64,000 nt of DNA from Pseudofrankia coriaricola (GCF_001854805.1 NZ_MBLO01000262.1:1-64000), one strand, 5' to 3'; counted from the first letter of the stretch, positions 26,238 through 35,520 are shown. Notes: generated from the letters alone by a model not told the origin. Program-made: numbers and translations.

Positions 26238-26639
26238 CCCAGACCCCCCTCGAAGCGCCCCCACCCGAGCCGCCCGGGCTGGCCCGGGCGGCTCGGCAGC
26301 GTCACCCGGTGCGTCCTCGCGCGGCACGTTACTAGCCGGTTCCGACATTTCGCCCAGATCGCTCGACCCGGTCCGCCGCGCCGCGATCCGGGCCGACACG
26401 CCGCCGGCCACGCGGCGACACGCCGCTCCGAGGGAGGATCGTCGCAGCACCGAGCCGTCCGCGCCGCCTGATGTTGCCGCCCGCCTACGTACGCGGCTCG
26501 GCCGGCTCGGCCGGGTGATATCCGGTGTATGCGCAACCAGACTGCCGTTGCCCATACTTCGGCGGGGAAGACCACGAATACCTGAGATAACGGCCAACTG
26601 AATAACATCGGTCACCCAGGATTTGGCTGGCGGAGTGGG

Positions 26640-27072
26640 ATTGGCGCACTGGAGTCAGGACGAGACTCCGATCGCGGTGGCGAGCGGAGCCCAACTCAAT
26701 ACCCACGACAGCAGCGTCGTGGTGATCTCCGGCGCGCGGATCGTGCCGTCCGGCCTGCATGGCCGCCACGTCAAAGACCTGAGCGACCCGCGCTTCGATG
26801 CCTGTGTGCGGCAGGTCGTTGTGGGCGAGTTCATCGAGGGCGCCCAGGATGAAACCGTCGAAGCCGACGAAGTTACGGATCGGCAGGTTCCGGTTCCGCC
26901 CGGAGCGCTGGCGCCGCGAGGGCCGGCCGCGGCCGCGGCCGCGGGAACCCCCGCGAGCCCGAGCTGGGGCGGCTCCCTACGCTTCGGTCGGGGGCGTTTT
27001 GTCGGGGAACAGGCGGTCCTGACGGGAGCGACTGGTCTCACCGGCCGGGGCATGGGGGATGGGGACAGCTGA
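26640..27072 (+). pseudogene. Decayed copy of the lipoprotein family (C-terminal half remnant)
   Basis: Aligns by eye to the middle of the neighbouring lipoproteins: VVISGARIVPSGLHGRHVKD, LSDPRFDACVRQVV (matching LRHPRFADCVTAQT of the next gene) and VPVPPGALA (matching VPLPAGALA). The signal peptide, the first conserved Cys and the C-terminal strand are missing, and after about residue 95 homology dissolves into Ala/Gly-rich sequence, as expected after a frameshift. The frame is still open and its TGA overlaps the ATG of the next gene (TGATG), so it may be translated. Confidence 0.6.
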
Positions 27073-27869
27073 TGCGGTCGAGTCGGGAACGGACGCGGGT
27101 AATGGCCGCGGCGGGCGCGGCGGCCCTGTCGCTGGTGTTGGCGGGGTGCGGGCTGGGCTCGGACTCCGGAGACGGCGCGGCCGCGACGGAGCAGCCGTCC
27201 GCCCCGGCGGTGAGCGACAGCCCGGCCGCGGTGGCCACGACAGTGGCCACGACGGCGGCCGCGGCACCGCTTCGGGCGGCGGACTTCACCCTCACCAACG
27301 GCTCGGGCTTCACCGGGTTCGCACCCGCGAACGGCGCCACCGGCGCCGATGCGGGGGCCGCGCCATTCGCCGCGTTGGCGTCCTGCCTCGGGATATCGGC
27401 CGCCGACGCGGCGGACAGGTCGACCGACCGCGCCGAGAGCGCTCACCTGACCAACAGCGGCACGGGTATCACCCTCTGGTCGGACGCCCAGATAGCGCCG
27501 GCCGGCCAGCTTGACCGCGATGCCGGCCTGCTGCGCCACCCGCGCTTCGCCGACTGCGTGACCGCCCAGACCAAGAAGGACGCCGGCGCCGCGCTTGCGG
27601 CGAAGTACGGTGCGGACGGGGTCTTCGACACGGAGGCGGTGACCCGTGACGACGTGCCCCTGCCCGCCGGCGCGCTGGCGCGCACCTCGGTGGTCGTGCT
27701 CGCCGGTACCGCGAATGGTGGCCAGGCCCAGCTTTTCTACGACACCATCTACCTGGGGTCGGGCCAGGTGGAGGCACAGCTGCACCTGGTCGGCTCGATA
27801 GATCCGCCGAGCGAGGATCTGGTCAGCGTGGCCGCGGCCCAGCTGGCGGCCAAGCTCGGCCCGAGGTAG
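27072..27869 (+). CDS. Lipoprotein of an unnamed paralogous family (member 1)
   Basis: 265 residues with a signal-peptidase-II lipobox LAGC (Cys about 27), then an Ala/Thr/Ser linker. The domain starts APLRAADFTLTNGSGFTGF. It shares with members 2-4 a first conserved Cys (ASCLGI), a DRDAGLLRHPRFADCV segment with the second Cys, VPLPAGALA and a C-terminal strand GSGQVEAQLHLVGSIDPPSE. The Cys pair probably forms a disulfide outside the membrane. Function is unknown; I recognise no catalytic motif. It is followed within 14 bp by member 2, so the two form one operon. Confidence 0.75.
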   Translation: MRSSRERTRVMAAAGAAALSLVLAGCGLGSDSGDGAAATEQPSAPAVSDSPAAVATTVATTAAAAPLRAADFTLTNGSGFTGFAPANGATGADAGAAPFAALASCLGISAADAADRSTDRAESAHLTNSGTGITLWSDAQIAPAGQLDRDAGLLRHPRFADCVTAQTKKDAGAALAAKYGADGVFDTEAVTRDDVPLPAGALARTSVVVLAGTANGGQAQLFYDTIYLGSGQVEAQLHLVGSIDPPSEDLVSVAAAQLAAKLGPR

Positions 27870-27883
27870 GTGGGGAGGGCGCC

Positions 27884-28846
27884 GTGGCCGGACCGGCAGG
27901 GACGCGACCATCGGGACGTGCCCGGCGCGTCGGCGGCCTCATCGTCGCGTTGATCGTCCCTCTCGTCCTGGTCGGGTGCACGGGCGGTAGCGGGAGCCCG
28001 CCCGGCGACGTCGCGACGCGGCAGGCCGGCGGCACCGCCCCGCCCCCGCCTCCGTCGCCAACCGCGTCCGCGAGCGCGTCGACGGAGGCTGGGTCCGGCT
28101 CGCGGCTCGACCTGCGCGCCGTCAACTTCGTGCTGACCGCCGGGCCGGACACGCCCGGCTTCGCCTCGGAGCCCAGCTCCAAGGACGACTACGAGGAGAC
28201 GCCGGACGACGACTTCGCCAAGTGCCTGGGGATCGCGGCCGCCGACCTCCAGGACACCTCCACCGACACGGCCTACGGCCCCCAGCTCACGGATGCCGCC
28301 ACGGGCCTGTCGATGAGCTCGATTGCCTCGATCGTCCCTGCGGGCACGCTCGACCGGGACGTGAAGCTCCTGCGCAACCCGCGTTACCCCCGGTGCGTCG
28401 CCGAGTCGTTCCTGGCACAGCAACGCGCCGACGCCCCCTCTATGGAGATCGTCTCGGCCGGCGTCGGGCCCGAGCTGCCAGGCGTCCTGGGCAGCACCTC
28501 GCTGGTCTTCCGGGTGAAGGTCGAGGACCTGGCGCGCGCCGGGGGCGGGGCGGGTGGCGGCGTCGTCACCGCGTTCAGGCCCGGCGCCGCCGGCGCCGCC
28601 AGCGGTCCCGGCGGTCCTGACCGCCTTGTTGGCACGGCGACGGACGACGGCTCCGCCACCCTGGCGGCGCGCCCGGCGGCCGAGCGCGCGCCGCTGACCA
28701 TCGAGATCTACTACGACGTGTACTACGCCGGTAAGAGCAGGGTGGAGACGATGGTCCACGTGGTGGGCTACGTACACCGACCGGACCCGAGCCGGATCGC
28801 GCCCGCCGTCGCCCAGGTCGTCGGCAAGATCGACCGGCAGGGCTGA
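27884..28846 (+). CDS. Lipoprotein of the same family (member 2)
   Basis: 320 residues with a GTG start behind GGGGAGGG, lipobox LVGC (Cys about 32) and then a Pro/Ala/Ser linker. The family core appears as LDLRAVNFVLTAGPDTPGF, the Cys-containing AKCLGIAAADLQD, VPAGTLDRDVKLLRNPRYPR followed by Cys, and a C-terminal YAGKSRVETMVHVVGYVHRP. It differs from the other members by a Gly-rich insertion of about 60 residues (about 215-275) near the position of the PGA motif. Same transcript as member 1; ends directly at a terminator hairpin. Confidence 0.72.
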   Translation: MAGPAGTRPSGRARRVGGLIVALIVPLVLVGCTGGSGSPPGDVATRQAGGTAPPPPPSPTASASASTEAGSGSRLDLRAVNFVLTAGPDTPGFASEPSSKDDYEETPDDDFAKCLGIAAADLQDTSTDTAYGPQLTDAATGLSMSSIASIVPAGTLDRDVKLLRNPRYPRCVAESFLAQQRADAPSMEIVSAGVGPELPGVLGSTSLVFRVKVEDLARAGGGAGGGVVTAFRPGAAGAASGPGGPDRLVGTATDDGSATLAARPAAERAPLTIEIYYDVYYAGKSRVETMVHVVGYVHRPDPSRIAPAVAQVVGKIDRQG

Positions 28847-28884
28847 CGCCCGCCGGGCCGGAGAGGCCCGCGGCCCGGCGGGCG
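28847..28884 (+). terminator. Terminator of the lipoprotein operon
   Basis: CGCCCGCCGGGCC (28847-28859) pairs perfectly with 28872-28884 around a 12-nt loop, starting on the base after the member 2 stop codon. Confidence 0.8.
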
Positions 28885-29018
28885 ACTGCATCCAGGCCGC
28901 GTGCGCGCTGGACCTAGTGCTGCCTCAGGCAATGTCGGCCCGGCCGACGGGTCGGGCGGAGCGGCGGGCCGGCCACTCCTCTCCCGCGCGTGGCAGGCGC
29001 CCGGGGGATCCCGGACGT

Positions 29019-29076
29019 CCTGTCAGACGTCAGGGTCACCAAACGGTGCTTGGTCGTGGCCCTGACGTCTGACAGG
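29019..29076. terminator. Large bidirectional hairpin between lipoprotein operon and psuG
   Basis: A 17-bp perfect stem (CCTGTCAGACGTCAGGG at 29019-29035 with 29060-29076) encloses an inner stem of CACCAA with TTGGTCGTGG, and the outer flanks GGGGGAT/ATTCCCC extend it. It lies 3' of both convergent genes. The region 28847-29149 holds only these hairpins. Confidence 0.75.
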
Positions 29077-29149
29077 ATTCCCCGTGATGTCGGACAGGAT
29101 GGGCGCGCGGCCGCACGTGCGCGCAGGGCGAACGTTGCCGGGCAAGGCA

Positions 29150-30139
29150 TTAGGCCGCGTTTCCGCGGTCCTTGGCCCAGGCCGTCGCGATCTTGGCGGC
29201 GACCCGGACATTGCCCCGGACCACCGCGAGGTTCACCTCAAGGCTCCTGCCCGCGGTCTCGCGGTGGAACGCGGCGAGCAGGAACGGGGTGACGGCCTTG
29301 CCGCGCAGCCCGGCGCGTCCCGCCGCGGCGAGCGCGTCGGTGAGCACCCGGTCATGCAGCTCCCGGTCCAGCGCCTCGGGTTCGGCGACCGGGTTCGCGA
29401 CCACGACCGCGCCCGACGTGCCGAGCCGGTCGGCGGCGGCCATCACGGCGCTCACCTGTTCCGCGTCGTCGACCCGCCAGTCCAGCCGATGACCGGTGCT
29501 CGGCAGGTAGAAGCCGGGGAAGTCCGCCGTCCGCCAGCCGAGCACCGTGACACCGAGCGTCTCGAGCCGCTCCAGGGTCGCGCCGACATCCAGGATGGAC
29601 TTCACCCCGGCGCAGACGACGGTGATCGGGGTCGCGGCCAGCGTCGGCAGGTCCGCTGACTCGTCATAGCTGACGGTGCCGAGCCCGGCGGGCGGGCCGT
29701 CGTCGCCGGACCCGTCCGATCCGCCGAGGGCCTCGTCGCCCGCGGCACGGTGCACCCCGCCGAGGCCGCCGGTCGCGAACACCCTGATCCCGACCCGTGC
29801 CGCGAGCCAGGCCGTCGAGGCGACGGTGGTCGCGCCGGTGCGCCCGAGCGCTCCCGCCGGGGCGAGGTCGCGCACCGACAGCTTCAACACCTCGGACCCG
29901 TCGCCGGTGATCCGTTCCAGGCCGGCGGCGTCGAGCCCGACCGTCGGTACGCCGTCGAGCACGGCGACGGTCGCTGGTACCGCCCCGCCCGCGCGGACCA
30001 GCTGCTCCAGCTCGCCGCCGACCTCCCGGTTCCGCGGCGCCGGCAGCCCGTGCGCGAGCAGCGTCGACTCCAGCGCCACCACCGCCCACCCGTCGGCGAG
30101 CGCGTCCTGTACCTCGGCGGACACCTTGATATCGGGCAT
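29150..30139 (-). CDS. psuG: Pseudouridine-5'-phosphate glycosidase
   Basis: Cleaves pseudouridine 5'-phosphate to uracil and ribose 5-phosphate (EC 4.2.1.70). The N-terminus VVALESTLLAHGLPAPRN is diagnostic, followed by VPTVGLDAAGLERI, then GIRVFATGGLGGVHRA near 126. CAGVKSILDVGATLERLET and ANPVAEPEALDRE carry the remaining active-site lysine/asparagine residues. An Asp/Gly/Pro-rich insertion of about 15 residues follows GGVHRAAG. Length is 329 (MPDIKVS start), against about 305 in typical members. No pseudouridine kinase gene (psuK) is adjacent. It interrupts the lipoprotein array on the opposite strand. Confidence 0.92.
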   Translation of the reverse strand: MPDIKVSAEVQDALADGWAVVALESTLLAHGLPAPRNREVGGELEQLVRAGGAVPATVAVLDGVPTVGLDAAGLERITGDGSEVLKLSVRDLAPAGALGRTGATTVASTAWLAARVGIRVFATGGLGGVHRAAGDEALGGSDGSGDDGPPAGLGTVSYDESADLPTLAATPITVVCAGVKSILDVGATLERLETLGVTVLGWRTADFPGFYLPSTGHRLDWRVDDAEQVSAVMAAADRLGTSGAVVVANPVAEPEALDRELHDRVLTDALAAAGRAGLRGKAVTPFLLAAFHRETAGRSLEVNLAVVRGNVRVAAKIATAWAKDRGNAA

Positions 30140-30455
30140 GGCCCGACCATAGTGGCTGGGTTCCGGTGGAAGCACCCTGGACGGCCGATACCGGCGGGGC
30201 GGACCGCGCCGAACTCGTGGTGGCCGGTGCCGGGTATTCGTGGTGGCACGATTGTCGGGTCGCCGAATTCCTTCTCGACATTCTCTTCAGGGTGCTGACG
30301 GACGCCGCCGCCCGCGCCCTGACCTGCCGAATGTCAGTGATCACTGGATTCATCGCGAAAGGATGGCCGAGCATGTCCTGGTGCTGACACGTGCGTCGGG
30401 CGGGTGACAACAGAAAATGGTTAACTTTCTCGCCAGCGCCATTAACCTGAATCAC
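30140..30455. other. Promoter region of lipoprotein member 3 and psuG
   Basis: 316 bp with no supported gene. AT-richer towards the right (TTAACTTTCTCG, CATTAACCTGAATCAC just before the ATG), consistent with the promoter of the lipoprotein gene. Confidence 0.45.
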
Positions 30456-31223
30456 ATGAACACAGCGGTTATGAGTGGCCGTCACCGTAATGGGCGGCGT
30501 TTTCTTCCGGTCGCGCTGACCGCCGCCGCGGCGGTGCTCGCGACCACGCTGGCCGCGTGCCAGGGCGACGGCCCCTCGGCGGTCGCCCCGGCCAGCGCCA
30601 GCGCGTCCGCCAGCGCGGCACCGACGGCCGTCGCGACGCCGTCGCGGGCTCCGCTGCGCGCGGCCGACTTCGCTCTCGGCGTGGGCCCGGCGACCAGCGG
30701 CTACACGATGGAGCCGGACCCCGACCAGGGCGAGAACTCGATCCTGGGCGGACCGATCGCCGACTGCCTTCAGCTGACGCAGGCCGATCTCGGCCCGGCC
30801 GCCACGGATCACGCCAACGGCCCGGTGTTCACCGACGACGAGGTCGGCACGAACGTCCGCTCCTTTGCCTCGGTGTTCGCGTCGGCCGACACCGTCGCCG
30901 CGCACCGCGACCTCATCCGAAACGACCTGTTCCCCGGCTGCTGGGGCAAGGCACTCGTCGACGAAACGGACTCGGACGATTTCTCCGCGACCCTGACGCA
31001 CACGCAGACCGCGACGCCTCCGCCCGGGGCGACCGACCGGATCCAGATCGAGCTGGACACCTACTCGGACGGTCAGGAGATCATGATGTACTGCGACATG
31101 GTGATCATATTCACTGGTCGTGTGGAGACCGCGATCTTCGTCGTGAACCCGTTCGAGCCGATCGACGAGACCACTCTGACCGGCCTGACCTCCCAGGTGG
31201 AACAGAAGGTCGCCCAGCAATAG
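30456..31223 (+). CDS. Lipoprotein of the same family (member 3)
   Basis: About 255 residues. A basic start (RHRNGRRFLP) and hydrophobic core lead to lipobox LAAC. The core runs APLRAADFALGVGPATSGYT, MEPDPDQGEN, ADCLQLTQADLGPAATDHAN and GPVFTDDEVGTNVRSF, then ADTVAAHRDLIRNDLFPGCW carrying the second Cys, TPPPGATDRIQIEL, and a C-terminal FTGRVETAIFVVNPFEPIDE. It is closest to member 4 at 53574 (shared GPATSGY, THANGPVF-like and ADTVxAHR stretches), more than 22 kb away. No Shine-Dalgarno precedes the ATGs at 30456 or 30471, so translation from a very short leader is possible. Confidence 0.75.
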   Translation: MNTAVMSGRHRNGRRFLPVALTAAAAVLATTLAACQGDGPSAVAPASASASASAAPTAVATPSRAPLRAADFALGVGPATSGYTMEPDPDQGENSILGGPIADCLQLTQADLGPAATDHANGPVFTDDEVGTNVRSFASVFASADTVAAHRDLIRNDLFPGCWGKALVDETDSDDFSATLTHTQTATPPPGATDRIQIELDTYSDGQEIMMYCDMVIIFTGRVETAIFVVNPFEPIDETTLTGLTSQVEQKVAQQ

Positions 31224-31286
31224 CGCAAGGTCCCCGGCGATGACGCGGGGCGATGGCAGGCTTGCGTCGGCAACGGCGCCGACGTG

Positions 31287-31324
31287 CACGGGCCGGTGGG
31301 ACAGCGTCGTCCCACCGGCCCGTG
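31287..31324. terminator. Bidirectional terminator between lipoprotein 3 and clpB
   Basis: Perfect 15-bp stem (31287-31301 CACGGGCCGGTGGGA with 31310-31324) around an 8-nt loop, between convergent genes. Confidence 0.85.
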
Positions 31325-31360
31325 GCCGTCTCGGGCCAGCCCGCGACCGGGCTTGCCTGG

Positions 31361-33994
31361 TCAGAGAGTCTTTCGGGGTGCTCCCGCCGTGACCGCCGGG
31401 TGGACCGTCAGGCCGCGGCCGTCGGCGGCCACGTCGACGACGACCTCGTCGCCGTCGTGCACCTGGCCGCCCAGCAGCTCGCGCGCCAGCTGGTCGCCGA
31501 TCGCGGTCTGCACCAGCCGGCGCAGCGGGCGGGCGCCGTAGACGGGGTCGTTGCCCTTGTCCGCTAGCCAGCCCTTGGCGGCGTCACTGACCGTCAGTGT
31601 GATCCGGCGGTCGGTCAGCCGCCCGCGCAGCCGGTCGAGCTGCAGGTCGACGATCCTGGTGAGGTTCTCCTTGTCGAGCTGGTCGAAGATGAGCACCGCG
31701 TCGAGCCGGTTGACGAACTCCGGCTTGAACGCCTCGCGTACCGCGACCTGGACCATGTTCGCCCTGGCCTCCGGCGACAGCGTCGGGTCGGCGATGTACT
31801 GCGAGCCCAGGTTGGACGTGAGTACCAGGATCGTGTTGCGGAAGTCGACGGTGCGGCCCTGGCCGTCGGTCAGCCGGCCGTCGTCGAGCACCTGCAGCAG
31901 CACGTCGAAGACATCCGGATGGGCCTTCTCGACCTCGTCGAGCAGGATCACGCTGTACGGCCGGCGCCGGATCGCCTCGGTCAGCTGGCCGCCGGACTCG
32001 AAGCCGATGTAGCCGGGCGGAGCGCCGATCAGCCGGGCCACCGAGTGCTTCTCGGCGTACTCCGACATGTCGATGCGCACCACCGCGCGGTCGTCGTCGA
32101 ACAGGAAGTCCGCGAGCGCCTTCGCGAGCTCGGTCTTGCCGACGCCCGTCGGGCCGAGGAACAGGAACGAGCCGGTCGGCCGGTCCGGGTCGGAGATGCC
32201 GGCGCGCGCACGGCGCACCGCGTCCGAGACGGCCCGCACGGCGGCGTCCTGCCCGATCACCCGGGCGTGCAGCTCGTCCTCCATCCGCAGCAGCTTGGCC
32301 GTCTCACCCTCGAGCATCCGGCCGGCCGGGATGCCGGTCCAGCTCGCGACCACCTCCGCGACGTCGTCCGGCCCGACCTCCTCGTTGAGCATCGGCTCAC
32401 CGCCCGCGGAGCCGTCCGCCTTGCCGCCGAGGCCCTCGGTGGCCGCGGCCAACCGCTTCTCCAGCGCCGGGATGGTGCCGTACCGCAGCTCGCCGGCGCG
32501 CGCGAGGTCGAGGTCACGCTCGGCGATCTCCATCTCCCGCCGGCCGTTCTCCAGCTCCTCCTTGACCTTCTGCACCTCGCCGATGGCGTTCTTCTCCCGC
32601 TGCCAGCGGGCCGTGAGCGCCGTGAGCTCCTCCTGCTTGCCGGACAGCTCACGGCGAAGCCGGTCGAGGCGGGCCTTGGAGGCGTCGTCGCTCTCCTTGG
32701 CCAGCGCCATCTCCTCGATCTCCAGCCGGCGCACCGCCCGCTCGAGCTCGTCGATGGCGACCGGCCGGCTGTCGAGCTCCATCCGAAGCCGGGACGCGGC
32801 CTCGTCGACCAGGTCGATCGCCTTGTCCGGCAGGAAGCGCGCGGTTACGTACCGGTCGGAGAGGGCAGCGGCGGCGACCAGGGCGGCGTCCGTGATCCGC
32901 ACGCCATGATGGACCTCGTAACGCTCCTTGAGGCCGCGCAGGATGCCGATGGTGTCTTCCACCGACGGCTCGCCCACCAGGACCGGCTGGAAGCGACGCT
33001 CCAGCGCGGGGTCCTTCTCGATCCGGTTGCGGTACTCGTCGAGGGTGGTCGCGCCGATCATGCGGAGCTCGCCGCGGGCGAGCATGGGCTTGAGCATGTT
33101 GCCGGCGTCCATCGCCCCCTCGGCGGCGCCCGCGCCCACGACGGTGTGCAGCTCGTCGATGAAGGTGATGATCTGGCCCTCGGCCTCGCGAATCTCGTTC
33201 AGGACCGCCGTCAGCCGCTCCTCGAACTCGCCGCGCAGCTTCGAGCCGGCCACCATCGAGCCCAGGTCGAGCGAGACGATCCGCCGGCCGCGCAGCGACT
33301 CGGGCACGTCGCCCGCGACCACCCGCAGCGCGAGGCCCTCGACGATCGCGGTCTTGCCGACGCCCGGCTCGCCGATGAGCACCGGGTTGTTCTTGGTCCG
33401 CCGCGAGAGGACCTGGATGACCCGGCGGATCTCGGCGTCCCGGCCGACGACCGGGTCGAGCTTGCCGGCGCGGGCGCGCTCGGTGAGGTCCAGGGAGTAC
33501 TTCTCCAGGGCGCGGTACGAGCCCTCCGGGTCGCGGCTGGTCACCCTGCGGGCGCCGCCGCGGACCTTCTCGATGGCGCCGCGCAGCGCGTCGGCCGTCG
33601 CTCCGGCGGAGACGAGGAGACGCCCCGCCTCGCCGCCCTCCTCCGCCAGCGCGATCACCAGATGCTCGACCGAGGTGTACTCGTCGCCCAGGCGGGCGGC
33701 CTGACGCTCGGCGTTGTCGAGCACGGCGACCAGCTGACGGGACAGCTGCGGGGGCGAGACGCTCGCGCCGGTGGCGTGCGGCAGCCGGCTGACCGCGCTC
33801 TCGGCTCGCTGGCGGACCGTGTCGACGGACACCTCGGCCTCGGCCACCAGCGCGCTCGCGACGCCATCCTGCTGCGCGAGCAGCGCGGTGAGCAGGTGCA
33901 ACGGGTCGACAAGTGGCGACCCGTCGCCGGTGGCGCGGGAGATGGCGGAGGACAGCGCCTCCTGGGTGCGGGCGGTCAGCCGGTCAGCATTCAT
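31361..33994 (-). CDS. clpB: ATP-dependent disaggregase ClpB
   Basis: Hexameric Hsp100 disaggregase that works with DnaK/DnaJ/GrpE, encoded just upstream on the same strand. All domains are present: N-domain (about 1-145), first AAA+ domain with [10 protein letters not shown] Walker A near 205 and FIDELH Walker B, the coiled-coil M-domain (about 405-525, long Glu/Lys/Arg helices), and second AAA+ domain with [10 protein letters not shown] near 615 and [11 protein letters not shown]. The 877 residues are standard. The HAIR-like operator 76 bp upstream puts it under HspR control, as in Streptomyces and mycobacteria. Confidence 0.97.
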   Translation of the reverse strand: MNADRLTARTQEALSSAISRATGDGSPLVDPLHLLTALLAQQDGVASALVAEAEVSVDTVRQRAESAVSRLPHATGASVSPPQLSRQLVAVLDNAERQAARLGDEYTSVEHLVIALAEEGGEAGRLLVSAGATADALRGAIEKVRGGARRVTSRDPEGSYRALEKYSLDLTERARAGKLDPVVGRDAEIRRVIQVLSRRTKNNPVLIGEPGVGKTAIVEGLALRVVAGDVPESLRGRRIVSLDLGSMVAGSKLRGEFEERLTAVLNEIREAEGQIITFIDELHTVVGAGAAEGAMDAGNMLKPMLARGELRMIGATTLDEYRNRIEKDPALERRFQPVLVGEPSVEDTIGILRGLKERYEVHHGVRITDAALVAAAALSDRYVTARFLPDKAIDLVDEAASRLRMELDSRPVAIDELERAVRRLEIEEMALAKESDDASKARLDRLRRELSGKQEELTALTARWQREKNAIGEVQKVKEELENGRREMEIAERDLDLARAGELRYGTIPALEKRLAAATEGLGGKADGSAGGEPMLNEEVGPDDVAEVVASWTGIPAGRMLEGETAKLLRMEDELHARVIGQDAAVRAVSDAVRRARAGISDPDRPTGSFLFLGPTGVGKTELAKALADFLFDDDRAVVRIDMSEYAEKHSVARLIGAPPGYIGFESGGQLTEAIRRRPYSVILLDEVEKAHPDVFDVLLQVLDDGRLTDGQGRTVDFRNTILVLTSNLGSQYIADPTLSPEARANMVQVAVREAFKPEFVNRLDAVLIFDQLDKENLTRIVDLQLDRLRGRLTDRRITLTVSDAAKGWLADKGNDPVYGARPLRRLVQTAIGDQLARELLGGQVHDGDEVVVDVAADGRGLTVHPAVTAGAPRKTL

Positions 33995-34069
33995 CTACTT
34001 CCCCACGGTCCTCGGCGGTCAGCTACACCGGCGACGTCGGTGCGCCCGACGTCGCCTGCGCTGAGAATA

Positions 34070-34090
34070 TCTGAGTCTACTCGGCTCAAC
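34070..34090. promoter_or_regulatory. HAIR (HspR-binding) operator of clpB
   Basis: TCTGAGT-CTACTCG-GCTCAAC on the plus strand, i.e. on the coding strand GTTGAGC-N7-ACTCAGA. It matches the HspR-associated inverted repeat CTTGAGT-N7-ACTCAAG at 11 of 14 positions with exact spacing, upstream of a gene known to belong to the HspR regulon. Confidence 0.8.
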
Positions 34091-34179
34091 CTTGAAGGAG
34101 GGTTGGTTGTTCCTCCGGACGAGCACCATTCGTCGTTACCGGAGGTGGCGGCGTGTCTCAGCGGCGAAGCGTGGCAGGG

Positions 34180-34653
34180 TCACGAGCGGGTGGGTTTGGG
34201 CGTCGCGGTCAGGTTGTAGAGATCATCCTCCTCCGCGTCCGCGGCCATCTGGTCGAGGGTCTGGCGGCGTTCGCGGCGGGTGCGGTCGCGGTAGTCGAGG
34301 ATGTCGCGGAGCATGACGCGGCGATGGCGACCGCGCATGGTGTAGGGGATCTCGCCGTCGGTCAGGAGTCGGACCAGGGTCGGTCTGGAGATGTTCAGCA
34401 GGTCCGCGGCCTCTTGGGTGGTGAGCATGGTGTTGTGCGGCGCGATTGTGATCGCCAGCCCCTGCGACAGGGCCGCCACGACGTCGCGCAGAACGCCGTA
34501 TAGCTCGTCGGGGATGTCCATCTGCGAGCCGTCCGGGCCGACCAGCTGAGCCCGCGCGGGCTCCTCGACCCGGGCGAGCCTGCGGGCGAACCGAGCGAGG
34601 TCGGATCCGTCAGCTGGCGGGAGGACGGTTCTTTCGCGAATCATGGCAGCCAT
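34180..34653 (-). CDS. Excisionase-like HTH DNA-binding protein (possible antitoxin)
   Basis: 157 residues. The centre (about 75-125) is a MerR/excisionase-type helix-turn-helix: LTTQEAADLLNISRPTLVRL, then LTDGEIPYTMRGRHRRVMLRD. Proteins with this layout, around 150 residues with an N-terminal helical region, are often antitoxins encoded just before a PIN-domain toxin. Here the downstream 180 bp on the same strand contain no toxin, only the clpB promoter, so the gene is an orphan or has lost its partner. The C-terminal tail is acidic then basic. The start is uncertain between ATGs at 34653 and 34644. Confidence 0.75.
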   Translation of the reverse strand: MAAMIRERTVLPPADGSDLARFARRLARVEEPARAQLVGPDGSQMDIPDELYGVLRDVVAALSQGLAITIAPHNTMLTTQEAADLLNISRPTLVRLLTDGEIPYTMRGRHRRVMLRDILDYRDRTRRERRQTLDQMAADAEEDDLYNLTATPKPTRS

Positions 34654-34854
34654 GAGTCCAGGCTACGTCTAATCGAAAAAACCGCAAGCAAGGGGTTGAG
34701 CTGGAATCCGGGGCTGACGCCGGCTCCAGGTGGGGTCCCAGCCCTGTTCCGCCTCGTCCAGTAGGGCACCTGGCAGCTGCGCGAACGGCCCGGGCGACCG
34801 TGGGGCCGCGCCGGGCCGGTGCGATGGGGCGGAAGGGCTAGGCCGCGCTGGACG

Positions 34855-35520
34855 TCAGCGACGAGGGCCCGGACGCCAGACGACGATCGCGCCGCGGTCC
34901 ACCGGGACCAGGTCGCGGCGGTGGCTGGCGTGCGCCTCGGCGACGCGGCGGTCGGCCTCGACCCGGGCCTTCGCCAGTTCCTCGTGCAGCTGGCGGACCT
35001 CGGCCTGCAGCGCGAGCACCTGGGTGCCGAGCCGGAGGATCTGGCGAATGCCCTCCAGGTTGACGCCCTCCTCCTGGGAGAGCCGCTGGACCTCGCGCAG
35101 CAGCGCGACATCGCGCGCGGAGTAGCGCCGGCCGCGCCCGGCGGTCCGCCCCGGAGTCACCAGGCCAAGCCGGTCGTAGGACCGCAGCGTCTGCGGGTGC
35201 ATGCCCGCGAGCTCGGCCGCGATCGAGATCACGTACACCGGCGCGTCGTCGTCGTGCGCCGGGCCGGGAATGCCCGGCAGTGGGTAACGCGGCCGCTCAG
35301 CGGCCCCGCGGTCTGTCGGCGGGCCCCCGGGTACCGAGCCGGACAGCGGTCCGCCGTGGGCACCGGCACCACCGTGGGAGCGTTGACGCCCGGCGGCCCT
35401 GCCGCCCCGGCGGCCGGCCGCGCCAGGGCCGTCCATGCCGGTCTCGTCCCCGCCGGCCGCGCGGTGTCCAGGGACACCCGGCGTCGGCGGGTCGGAGGTG
35501 CGGTGCGCTCTTGAGTTCAT
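34855..35520 (-). CDS. hspR: Heat-shock repressor HspR (MerR family)
   Basis: Autoregulatory repressor that binds HAIR sites with DnaK as co-repressor. The MerR-type HTH lies at about 95-145 with VYVISIAAELAGMHPQTLRS, YDRLGLVTP and RRYSARDV, followed by the dimer coiled coil (about 150-200, heptads LRLGTQVLALQAEVRQLHEEL). The last residues DRGAIVVWRPGPRR resemble mycobacterial HspR ends. There is an atypical Gly/Arg/Pro-rich N-terminal extension of about 90 residues. No good internal start lies close to the HTH, so the extension may be genuine. It is the last gene of the dnaK operon. Confidence 0.92.
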   Translation of the reverse strand: MNSRAHRTSDPPTPGVPGHRAAGGDETGMDGPGAAGRRGGRAAGRQRSHGGAGAHGGPLSGSVPGGPPTDRGAAERPRYPLPGIPGPAHDDDAPVYVISIAAELAGMHPQTLRSYDRLGLVTPGRTAGRGRRYSARDVALLREVQRLSQEEGVNLEGIRQILRLGTQVLALQAEVRQLHEELAKARVEADRRVAEAHASHRRDLVPVDRGAIVVWRPGPRR

